Shown here: one piece after another, positions 16,845-24,957 of the stretch | Layout of the letters: each line of letters begins with the position of its first letter | How positions within the stretch are numbered: the first letter of the stretch is position 1 | Assembly (NCBI GenBank): GCA_002840975.1 | Contig: PHDN01000001.1 | Coordinates: 186,001-250,000 of the forward strand | DNA length: 64,000 nucleotides | Direction of reading: 5' to 3' | Source: Bacteroidetes bacterium HGW-Bacteroidetes-16 | Lineage (GTDB): Bacteria > Bacteroidota > Bacteroidia > Bacteroidales > F082 | The notes under the pieces: model-generated | Told to the model about the DNA's origin: nothing | The model's database searches: none | The model's input: the letters and a program-made list of their open reading frames with translations, nothing else | Program-made: the position numbers and the translations under genes

Positions 16845-18704
16845 TCACCGGTTTAATATTTTGTTCAACCTGAGAAGTAACAAATCCTTGTCGATGGGTT
16901 TCCTGATGTATTCAATGGCCCCCATTTTAAGGCCTTTAATTTCATCCTCCATGCTGGTATGTCCCGATAGAAATACCACGGGAATGTCAATCTTGTTTTC
17001 GTTGATGTACTCCAGGAGCTGGTAACCATCAAAATGAGGCATGCTGATATCAGAGAGGATCAGGTCAAATTTTTTCTTTGCAATCTGCATCAGAGCCACG
17101 ATACCATCAGGAGCTACCTCAACCTCATAGCCTGCTGTTTTTAAAATGGCTGAAATTATTTTCTGGTTAATCATCTCATCCTCCACAATCAGAATACATG
17201 CTTTGGTTGGTTCCTTTAACGAGGTCCCCTTTTTATATTCCGCGGGTAACAATCGTACAAGCAATTCCTCTATAGGTATACATGCATAGGTTGACGAGGT
17301 ATCCGACATGGCAAAAGGGATCACCAATTCCTGGTTACTGATGACGGAACCACATGAGTACACTACATTGGGTACATAACCTTCCCTTTCTTCCTCATTG
17401 GGAGAAAGCAATGGTTCGTTTAAACGTCCTATCACCTTGGTGGGGTCGTTCAAATCAAGTAAAGCGGCTCCAAGACTGTACTTGCGCATGGTTCCCACGC
17501 CATGCGTGATTACCAGCCAGCCATATTCTGTCTCAATGGGCGATCCGCAATTCCCTATTTGAATAAACTCCCATGGAAAGCCAGGCTCCTGTATCCTAAT
17601 GGCCTCATGCCACAGGTTAATATCATCAGAAAACATGATGTAGTTGTTGATACCGTCAAGTCGTGCCAGCATGGCGTATTTTCCATTAATTTTTCTGGGG
17701 AAGAGCGCCATTCCTTTGTTCTGGGCATTCTCGCCATTAATCGGCATGATCTTGAACTTATAAAAATCTACCGTTTCTATCAATTTGGGCATAATGGTAA
17801 AGCCATTATAAGCCGTGTAGGTAGCGTAATACTTCACACTTCCATCGTCGTTGGTGAATTTTACAAACCGGGCATCTTCAATTCCATTGCTTTCGGCGGC
17901 GGCTATAGGAAAAATCACCCGGTCTGAGATGGCTGTGTCGAACGAGAAAGAAATTTCGTAATGAGAGTCGGCCAACCAGGAAATGGTTTTCAGAATGGTT
18001 TTTTGCTGATTATCCGGATTTATCTCCTGCATGGTTTGCCCGATAGCATTGTGTAATTCATTGTAATCGAATTCAAAACGAAGTTTGTCCATCACCTTGG
18101 TTACCACATCGTCCTGAATTTGCATTTCGAGAAGTTTCTGACAAAAAATTTCTTTTTGATACACGAAATTGCGAATGGCTTCGGCTTCATCAACCAGCCT
18201 GCCAACTGGTTTGAGATGTAAATTATTCTCGCTGTCGAGTATTCCACCACGGAATACAAGAGAGGAAATATGTCCTTCTCCGGTAGCCCTGAAGCTGATG
18301 ATCACACGCTTCGTACCCTCCTGAAGCCCTGATTGATCGGGGTCTTCCACCATTGACGGGTTGAAAAAGGCAGCCGATTCAATAGAATATTCATGGGTAA
18401 AATAGGCTCCTATGAGCAGCCTTTTTTGTTCCGAAAGTTGCGACAAATTGCTTATCCGATCACCCATGATGTCGCTGACACGAGTAAAATGCTTATTAAA
18501 AATTTTTGAAATATTGCGGTGACGTGTCGAGAATTCGCGCAAGGTTTCGTTTAGAACCAAATTTGCGGCCTGCTCAGGCATATCAATCACTTTTTGTATA
18601 ATGGCCTGAACCCGGGTGTCAGGACCTGGGAAAAAGAAACGAGCGATGACTCTCTTGGCATCAGAGTTAAAACGGATCGGTTTTCGGTGTATCGGGGTGC
18701 TCAT
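16845..18704 (-). CDS. GH130-family domain fused to a response-regulator receiver
   Basis: 619 residues. After an N-terminal region (1-~200), residues ~200-490 form a five-bladed GH130 fold: NGIEDARFVKFTNDDGS (the family ED[PA]R motif), KGMALFPRKINGKYAMLARLD, WEFIQIGNCGSPIETEYGWLVITHGVG and GYVPNVVYSCGSVI. GH130 members are beta-mannoside phosphorylases or hydrolases. Residues ~503-619 are a complete receiver: ILIVEDE, phospho-acceptor Asp552 in LILSDISMP, VFLSGHT and YIRKPI. A receiver on a carbohydrate phosphorylase implies control of enzyme activity or complex formation by phosphorylation. -7 box at 18733-18740. The kinase could be encoded by the divergent gene at 19174. Confidence 0.88.
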   Translation of the reverse strand: MSTPIHRKPIRFNSDAKRVIARFFFPGPDTRVQAIIQKVIDMPEQAANLVLNETLREFSTRHRNISKIFNKHFTRVSDIMGDRISNLSQLSEQKRLLIGAYFTHEYSIESAAFFNPSMVEDPDQSGLQEGTKRVIISFRATGEGHISSLVFRGGILDSENNLHLKPVGRLVDEAEAIRNFVYQKEIFCQKLLEMQIQDDVVTKVMDKLRFEFDYNELHNAIGQTMQEINPDNQQKTILKTISWLADSHYEISFSFDTAISDRVIFPIAAAESNGIEDARFVKFTNDDGSVKYYATYTAYNGFTIMPKLIETVDFYKFKIMPINGENAQNKGMALFPRKINGKYAMLARLDGINNYIMFSDDINLWHEAIRIQEPGFPWEFIQIGNCGSPIETEYGWLVITHGVGTMRKYSLGAALLDLNDPTKVIGRLNEPLLSPNEEEREGYVPNVVYSCGSVISNQELVIPFAMSDTSSTYACIPIEELLVRLLPAEYKKGTSLKEPTKACILIVEDEMINQKIISAILKTAGYEVEVAPDGIVALMQIAKKKFDLILSDISMPHFDGYQLLEYINENKIDIPVVFLSGHTSMEDEIKGLKMGAIEYIRKPIDKDLLLLRLNKILNR

Positions 18705-18732
18705 AAGACAGTCGTTAATTAATAATTTAATT

Positions 18733-18740
18733 CAAATATA
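18733..18740 (-). promoter_or_regulatory. -7 box of the GH130-receiver gene
   Basis: Minus-strand TATATTTG, an exact TAnnTTTG, 28 bases before the ATG at 18704. Confidence 0.55.
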
Positions 18741-19173
18741 GCAAAAAATAATGCCATCAAATATCTGGTTTTCAAATTAAATGATATGTATGAAAGAATA
18801 CATTCCCTGGCATTTTTTAACCCTTAATCCCTTATCCGTGAGTAGGAGAACTGTTCTTTTGACCTGGATATAAAGATAAATGGGTAGGTGTTTCCTCAAT
18901 ACCACCTACGTATCACCAATTTATGAATAGGAACTTAACAAAACATTGACAGGTCAAGTGTTCCATTTTAATCACCAGTTAGCCAAGGGGAGAAGAAAAT
19001 GGCAATATATAACTCGCTTCACCTAATATCTGCTTGACAATTTTTTTTAAATGAAGTAATTTCGTAATCACTTAATATCCATTACTATGATGGTTTAAAG
19101 TGCTATGTAAAAGGGCAGGATTTAATGTTGTAACCAACTAATTGACATTTGGCAGGAAGTAAAACATAAGATC
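18741..19173. other. Divergent intergenic region, only a weak promoter seen
   Basis: For the kinase at 19174, TTGAC (19034-19038) and TAATTTCG (19057-19064, one mismatch to the -7 consensus) have the right spacing. Nothing else is recognised in this 430-base stretch. Confidence 0.4.
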
Positions 19174-20910
19174 ATGGCTACACAAAGTACAACTTCGGAC
19201 AACAACCTTCGTCACCAGGCCGAAGAACTGCTAAGAAAGAAACAATCAAAAACCGTTTCACCACTTTGTGATACCGAGACCGATAAGTTTATTCATGAGT
19301 TGGAAAGGCACCAGATCGAATTAGAAATTCACCATAAAGAACCTATCTGTGCAGAAAAAAAGACGAAAGAAATTGTCAATGAAAAAAATGCTGAATTGTA
19401 CGATACCTCCCCATTATCTGTAATTAAACTCTCAAAAGAAGGTGAAATTATTCAAATAAATCTTAATGGGGCCCGAATGCTTGGTAAAGAAAGTGGGCAA
19501 TTAATTAACTCCAGCTTTGGCTTTTTTGTTTCCGACGACTCAAAACCAATTTTTAATCGATTTATTGAGAATATATTATCTGGCAAAGGCAAAGAGTCAT
19601 GTGAAATAAACCTGTCGATAGCGGGTGACAAAACCACATGTGTTAACCTGACCGGTAATGCCTGCGACAATGAAGAACAATGTCTGATCACCATGGTGGA
19701 TATGACCAAGCAAAAACAAACCACTGATATCCTTCGCCTGTATGCTGAAATAGTCGAAAACATGACAGAAGGAGTTTTTGTGATTCACTCGTCTAACCAA
19801 AGGGTTATCTATACAAATCCAGCCATCGAGCAACTTTTCGGATATGCTCCTCATGAATTAATCGGAAAAAAAATAACAACAGTTATTGCCCCTACTAAAA
19901 AGAGTCCAATGGAAGTTGCCCGAAAAATCTTGCAAAGCCTCAATACCAGCAGAAGCTGGACCGGAGAAGTCAGGAATCTCAGAAAGGATGGAACTACTTT
20001 TTGGAGTTATGCCAATGTTTCAACATTCGAAAATCAACAGTATGGAAGCGTTTGGGTTTCAATTCATATGGACATCACTGAGCAAAAGCGTGTCGAAAAA
20101 CTTTTAAGACAGTCTGAGAAAAAACTAAGGTCAGAAGTAACACGCCGGACGAAGGAACTATATAACCTGAATAAGTTACTCAAAAGCGAGCTTAGTAAGC
20201 GTAAATCCTCTCAAAAACAAATAAATAAATCGTTGCATGACATTAAACTTTTATACCATCACATTCTAAAAGTCAGAGAGGAAGAGCGTATCCACATTGC
20301 ACGCCTTATTCACGACGACCTTGCCCAATTGCTCACCACTCTGAAAATAGAATTAGTTTCATATAAGAAAAAGATAGGTACACAAGAAGTTAAAACACAT
20401 CGGTCATTAGATAACATGTTGGATCTATTGGATAAATGCTCTACTTCTGTCACATCAGTCATTACAAAATTACGCCCGGTGGCACTTGACAAGATGGGGC
20501 TAATTCCCGCTTTGAAGCAGCTTTTGATCGATTTTCAGGATCAAAACAATATCACCTGTGATTTCAGGATCGAGGGAAATTCACCCGAAATAGATCAAGA
20601 AATTGCTATCGCTACTTATACGGTTGCCCAGGAAGCATTAATCAATATTCGTAATCATTCAAAAGCGACCTATGTATCGGTTAAACTATTATGTAATTCT
20701 TCATTTTTATCTATTATGATAAAAGACTTCGGCAGAGGAATTACACGGGAAGAGCTGACCAATAACAGATCATTCGGCATAATTGGAATGAGAGAAAGGA
20801 TGAAGGAGATTAAAGGAACTATTTCCATTAAAGGAATTCCGGAAAAAGGAACTACGGTTAAACTGAGAGTTCCCATTAAACATGTAATGCAAAAGATATC
20901 ATTTATTTAA
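19174..20910 (+). CDS. PAS sensor histidine kinase, NarL-partner type (HisKA_3)
   Basis: 578 residues with no membrane segment, so a cytoplasmic sensor. Two PAS domains (about 70-180 and 190-310; the second has FWSYANVSTFEN and MDITEQKRVEKLLRQSEKKL), a coiled linker, a HisKA_3 dimerisation box with His380 in EEERIHIARLIHDDLAQLLTT, and a HATPase_c domain (AQEALINIRNHSKATYVSV, GIIGMRERM). This kinase class pairs with LuxR-type regulators; the next gene, 14 bases on, is one. Whether it also phosphorylates the receiver of the neighbouring GH130 protein is an inference from position. Confidence 0.92.
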   Translation: MATQSTTSDNNLRHQAEELLRKKQSKTVSPLCDTETDKFIHELERHQIELEIHHKEPICAEKKTKEIVNEKNAELYDTSPLSVIKLSKEGEIIQINLNGARMLGKESGQLINSSFGFFVSDDSKPIFNRFIENILSGKGKESCEINLSIAGDKTTCVNLTGNACDNEEQCLITMVDMTKQKQTTDILRLYAEIVENMTEGVFVIHSSNQRVIYTNPAIEQLFGYAPHELIGKKITTVIAPTKKSPMEVARKILQSLNTSRSWTGEVRNLRKDGTTFWSYANVSTFENQQYGSVWVSIHMDITEQKRVEKLLRQSEKKLRSEVTRRTKELYNLNKLLKSELSKRKSSQKQINKSLHDIKLLYHHILKVREEERIHIARLIHDDLAQLLTTLKIELVSYKKKIGTQEVKTHRSLDNMLDLLDKCSTSVTSVITKLRPVALDKMGLIPALKQLLIDFQDQNNITCDFRIEGNSPEIDQEIAIATYTVAQEALINIRNHSKATYVSVKLLCNSSFLSIMIKDFGRGITREELTNNRSFGIIGMRERMKEIKGTISIKGIPEKGTTVKLRVPIKHVMQKISFI

Positions 20911-20924
20911 TAAAGACATATCCT

Positions 20925-21563
20925 ATGCCTAAATTCCTCATTGTTGACGATCATGATATCTTACGCCAGGGAGTGAGAAAAGTCATTTTTGATGCCTTTA
21001 AAGATGCATGGATCAATGAGGCCAACAACTGCGCTGAAGCCTTGGCTAAAATAAATAATGAACCTTGGGATGTAGTCATTCTTGATATTAATATACCCGG
21101 ACGATCAGGATTGGATTTGATTCAGGACATCCAGACCATTAAAACCCCGCCTCCGATTCTTGTGTTAAGTATGTATGAGGAAAGGCAAATGGCATTGAGA
21201 ACGATAAAGGCAGGTGCCAAAGGATACCTTAATAAAGCAAGGGCTGCTAATAATTTGATTCCTGCCATCACCAAGATTATGGAAGGCAAGCAATACATCA
21301 GCGAAATTGTTGCCGAACTACTTGTGAATGAGTACAGAAGAGAAATTCATAATGACCTGTTAAATGAGCTATCCGATCGTGAATATTTTATTATGCTTAG
21401 GCTTGCATCAGGTGAATCAGCCTCTGAAATTTCGCGAAAACTGAACCTGAGTATAAAGACAATTTCAACCTACCGCAATCGATTAATGAAAAAGCTTAAC
21501 CTGAAGAACCTGATTGAACTCTATAACTTTGTTCAGGTAAACAGAATTGGGGAATATCAGTAA
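20925..21563 (+). CDS. NarL/FixJ-family response regulator
   Basis: 212 residues: receiver (LIVDDHDILRQGV, phospho-Asp in VVILDINIPGRSG, Lys in KGYLNKA) followed by a LuxR-type HTH (LSDREYFIMLRLASGESASEISRKLNLSIKTISTYRNRLMKKL). It is the cognate partner of the kinase just upstream. Its targets are unknown, but the flanking glycosyltransferase and glycoside-hydrolase genes are candidates. Confidence 0.93.
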   Translation: MPKFLIVDDHDILRQGVRKVIFDAFKDAWINEANNCAEALAKINNEPWDVVILDINIPGRSGLDLIQDIQTIKTPPPILVLSMYEERQMALRTIKAGAKGYLNKARAANNLIPAITKIMEGKQYISEIVAELLVNEYRREIHNDLLNELSDREYFIMLRLASGESASEISRKLNLSIKTISTYRNRLMKKLNLKNLIELYNFVQVNRIGEYQ

Positions 21564-21580
21564 ATCTACTTCAACCCTAT

Positions 21581-21602
21581 TTTGTAGGGCAAGTCCTACA
21601 AA
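21581..21602. repeat. Perfect 8-bp inverted repeat after the response regulator
   Basis: TTTGTAGG / CCTACAAA around a 6-nt spacer (21581-21588, 21595-21602), 18 bases past the stop. There is no T tract after it, so it could be an operator or mRNA 3' hairpin rather than a terminator. Confidence 0.4.
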
Positions 21603-21849
21603 TAATTCAGCATTTTCTTACATAATTAGTATCCGCCCTGATTTGCAAAAAAAGCAACCTAAATAGTATTTTTATACCCGTAAAATACCAGGAAAGGAAC
21701 TATGATATAAAAATAATCTGAATCAGGAAACAGATGATAGTCCGGGAATTGAATGTTCAGAGGATAAGTCGCATTAGCAGTTTGTATTGAAGGATATTAA
21801 TCAATTATATATTGATATTGAATAAGATAACCAGAAATAAATATGTACG

Positions 21850-22122
21850 ATGGCAACTATCAACGAAAACACCCAGCAATTTGATGCATCGATAAGAAGC
21901 AACAAAGATACCGATTATCCAACATCCTCATTTCATGTTGGCATTTTTCCCAAAACCTGCATTGATAGCAATGCGGATTACCCATTTGTTGTTCCATGGC
22001 AATTAACTAACGAAAAAGCCAAGCGTTCAACATCATCCATGAGATTCAATAATAGCTCAAAAAACCTTGCTGACGGCAGGGTCAATAAACCAAAAGCTTT
22101 ACCCTGGCTATATCCCTATTAA
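21850..22122 (+). CDS. Small protein of unknown function
   Basis: 90 residues, hydrophilic, with no signal peptide, membrane segment or recognised domain; it ends KALPWLYPY. Codon composition looks protein-like and the frame has a clean ATG, but there is no ribosome binding site and no promoter box close by. It lies between the response regulator and the GT4 synthase gene, in the same direction. It could be a lineage-specific gene or a chance frame. Confidence 0.4.
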   Translation: MATINENTQQFDASIRSNKDTDYPTSSFHVGIFPKTCIDSNADYPFVVPWQLTNEKAKRSTSSMRFNNSSKNLADGRVNKPKALPWLYPY

Positions 22123-22307
22123 CAACGATTTAGAATTCAGTCCATGATACACGCTTTCATGCTGTTTTATTGGTTGTAAACTGAGTTATTTGATCTGAGT
22201 CCTCTGGAGTGTCTAGTTGAAAGAGAAGGATGAACCAATTATAAAAACAAAAACAAAGGAGGTATATTTTACAGGAATTGAACATTAACACTAATATATT
22301 TATTAAG

Positions 22308-23594
22308 ATGAAGGTATTAATGTTTGGTTGGGAGTTTCCTCCTAATATTTCCGGCGGTCTTGGAACAGCCTGTTTAGGTATTACTAAATCATTGTCTGCT
22401 TTTCCTGAAATCGAATTAACATTTGTAGTACCCAAAACCTATGGAAATGAACCTGTCGAAAACATAAGATTAATCGGAGCAAACGAAATAGATTTAATTG
22501 CCAGCAAAATTAAAGTAGAACGTCTTTGTGGCCCACATACATTTCTAAGTATAAAATCTGGAATTTTACCCTACATTGATCCCGAAGACTACAAAAAGAT
22601 TTGCAAACCAATAGAAAAATCTGAAACAGCTGAAACCAATCGCCTGCTGCAATCCATTGAATTTACCGGAAAATACCATCCTGATCTCATGACCGAAATC
22701 TATAATTTTTCAGTCGTAGCTGAATATATTGCAAAACAAGGAAACTACGATATTATTCATGCTCACGACTGGTTAACTTTTCCTGCCGGCATCTTAGCTA
22801 AAAAAGTCACAGGAAAACCACTGCTTATTCATGTTCATGCAACAGATTTCGACCGCGGCGGAGGGAAGGCGAACCCTGCCGTATTTGAAATAGAAAGGGC
22901 CGGAATGGAAGCGGCTGATGGTATCATTGCAGTAAGCAACCATACAAGTAAAACGATACAAGATAAATATGGCATTAGTCCGTCAAAATTATTTACTGTA
23001 CATAACGGGGTTGAACCTTTTACATTCGATATTAAACCAAGAACTTCATTAAAAAAGAAAATAAAAACGGTGACCTTTTTAGGAAGGATAACCACGCAAA
23101 AGGGACCCCGATTCTTTATAGAAGTAGCCCAAAAGATACTCGCCCGGATGAAAAATGTTGAATTTGTCATGGCAGGAGATGGGGACCTGCTCAATACGAT
23201 GAAAGATTGTGTATTACGATTGGGTATATCCGACAAATTTCATTTTCCCGGTTTTCTGATTGGTAAACAGGTGAAAGAATTGCTTACCCGATCGGATGTC
23301 TATATTATGCCTTCTATTTCCGAACCTTTTGGTATTTCCCCGTTGGAAGCCATGTATTTAAAAGTTCCTGTTATTATTTCAAAACAGTCGGGGGTTTCTG
23401 AAGTAATAAATCATGCCATCAAGCTGGATTTTTGGGATACAGAAGCCATTGCCGATACCGTTTACAGCATTTTAACCCGTCCTGCAATAAGAAAGATGAT
23501 GATTAAGGAGGGCGCTATGGAAGCTCGGAAAATAAATTGGGAAACTTCTGCCTCAAAGCTTGTAGATATTTACAAACTGTTTCTGGCTGCATGA
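22308..23594 (+). CDS. GT4-family glycosyltransferase, glycogen-synthase-like
   Basis: 428 residues from the ATG at 22308 (MKVLMFGWEFPPNISGGLGTAC); an in-frame ATG at 22278 would add ten residues not seen in the family. Features: KxGG-like nucleotide-sugar loop (ISGGLGT), HAHDWLTFPAGILA, HVHATDFDRGGGK, FLGRITTQKGPRFFIEVA and the E-x7-E signature (SEPFGISPLEAM). In Bacteroidota such enzymes are the starch/glycogen-type synthases and are usually followed by a GH57 gene. That is the arrangement here, with ATGA overlap to the next gene. Probably cytoplasmic alpha-glucan synthesis. Confidence 0.88.
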   Translation: MKVLMFGWEFPPNISGGLGTACLGITKSLSAFPEIELTFVVPKTYGNEPVENIRLIGANEIDLIASKIKVERLCGPHTFLSIKSGILPYIDPEDYKKICKPIEKSETAETNRLLQSIEFTGKYHPDLMTEIYNFSVVAEYIAKQGNYDIIHAHDWLTFPAGILAKKVTGKPLLIHVHATDFDRGGGKANPAVFEIERAGMEAADGIIAVSNHTSKTIQDKYGISPSKLFTVHNGVEPFTFDIKPRTSLKKKIKTVTFLGRITTQKGPRFFIEVAQKILARMKNVEFVMAGDGDLLNTMKDCVLRLGISDKFHFPGFLIGKQVKELLTRSDVYIMPSISEPFGISPLEAMYLKVPVIISKQSGVSEVINHAIKLDFWDTEAIADTVYSILTRPAIRKMMIKEGAMEARKINWETSASKLVDIYKLFLAA

Positions 23595-24829
23595 TGATGA
23601 TCAATACAACAAAAATATATTTGTGTGCCAAAATTCACATTCCTGTTATATTAAGGAATTTCAGGTTCTTTGAAATAAACAACAGCAATTCCGATTACCA
23701 TGATAAAAGCATTGACTATCTTGTTAAAAAACTCTGTCAGGACAATCTGCTGCCTTTTTTCGAAACCATCAGGAACTTAACTATAGAGTCTGATTTTAGG
23801 TTTAAGGCAGGTGTTTCAATATCAGGGATCGCCCTAAAATTATTACAAAACATTGCTCCCCATGTTATAAAGGTTCTGGAGGGTTTAAAAAAATTGAATT
23901 GTATCGAATTCCTGTCAGAACCCTGGTCTCATTCAATGATTGCTTTTGCAAATGAGGAAACATTGGAACGACAAATCAACCTGCACGATGAGACAATACA
24001 TTACTTGTTTGGATCTATACCTGATGTCTTTATTCTTCATTCACCCGTTTGTCCTGAAAAAATCATAAATACAATTCTCAACTATGGAAAAAAGGCAGTT
24101 TTTGCAAACTCCAATCACATTGGCCAAGAAAAGATCAAACAAAATGAAAACAAAAACAACTCACCACGTTCAAGTGAACGTATTTACCTGATTCATCATA
24201 TATTAAGTCAAATACTTCAAGACATGGATCCAAATGCAAAAGGACAGCAGCTAACTGATTTTGCATCCTTTGTTTTGAACAACATTAAAATCCACTCTGA
24301 GGATTCAAATCTTTTAATTTTCATATATAATCCTGCACAAATCAAGAGTCCTTTTAACGAGCACCTGGCTGCTGCATGGAAAATGATCATGAATCAGATA
24401 CTGTCCAAACCTGAATATAAATTTTGCGCACCCTCTGAAATATCAAAAACTGTCAGGCCCCTTTTAATCAAACATAAACTTACAGCCAAGGAAGGGCGCC
24501 CTATTAAACTTCCAACTGACCTGTGGCATAAAAATGTTTTACAGAAACACGCCTTACAGCAACAATTTATTATTAACAAGGCAATAAAGGATTGTTGCAG
24601 AAGTTCGCTTGTTGAAGAATGGAACCTTATTCAGGATATGGAAAATCTGTACTATATGAATAATCAATTCTTTTCAGAAGAGTATCACAAAACTCATTTC
24701 AATCCATTTAACAGTCCGTATTTGGCATATACCAATTACATGAATATCCTGGCAGATTTTGCAAGCAGATTAAAAAACAAGAGTCATCCCGTAAATAGTC
24801 AGGTTTTATCACATAATGAATTTGCCTGA
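23591..24829 (+). CDS. GH57-like protein with catalytic residues missing
   Basis: 412 residues starting at 23591, where ATG overlaps the TGA of the GT4 gene. The GH57 pattern is clear at both ends: IYLCAKIHIPVILRNFRFFEI, FKAGVSISGIALKLLQ, IEFLSEPWSHSM and the closing HFNPFNSPYLAYTNYMNILADF. The segment holding the catalytic nucleophile (normally FRNTELIY) reads FILHSPVCPEKI, without the Glu. The acid/base region (normally FMDYETFGEH) reads FIYNPAQIKSPFNEH, without the Asp. The protein is therefore likely a non-catalytic homologue that may bind glucan or regulate its GT4 partner. Translational coupling suggests equimolar production. Confidence 0.8.
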   Translation: MMMINTTKIYLCAKIHIPVILRNFRFFEINNSNSDYHDKSIDYLVKKLCQDNLLPFFETIRNLTIESDFRFKAGVSISGIALKLLQNIAPHVIKVLEGLKKLNCIEFLSEPWSHSMIAFANEETLERQINLHDETIHYLFGSIPDVFILHSPVCPEKIINTILNYGKKAVFANSNHIGQEKIKQNENKNNSPRSSERIYLIHHILSQILQDMDPNAKGQQLTDFASFVLNNIKIHSEDSNLLIFIYNPAQIKSPFNEHLAAAWKMIMNQILSKPEYKFCAPSEISKTVRPLLIKHKLTAKEGRPIKLPTDLWHKNVLQKHALQQQFIINKAIKDCCRSSLVEEWNLIQDMENLYYMNNQFFSEEYHKTHFNPFNSPYLAYTNYMNILADFASRLKNKSHPVNSQVLSHNEFA

Positions 24830-24957
24830 ATTGATGTAATGACCCGTCATACATGAAAAATAAAAACACCTCAGGTTGTTAAAATTGCTGTAGGAAAAGT
24901 GTCCGATCTACTTATGCGATGAAGAGAAGTAAATAAAATAATTTTGAATGAATTCTT

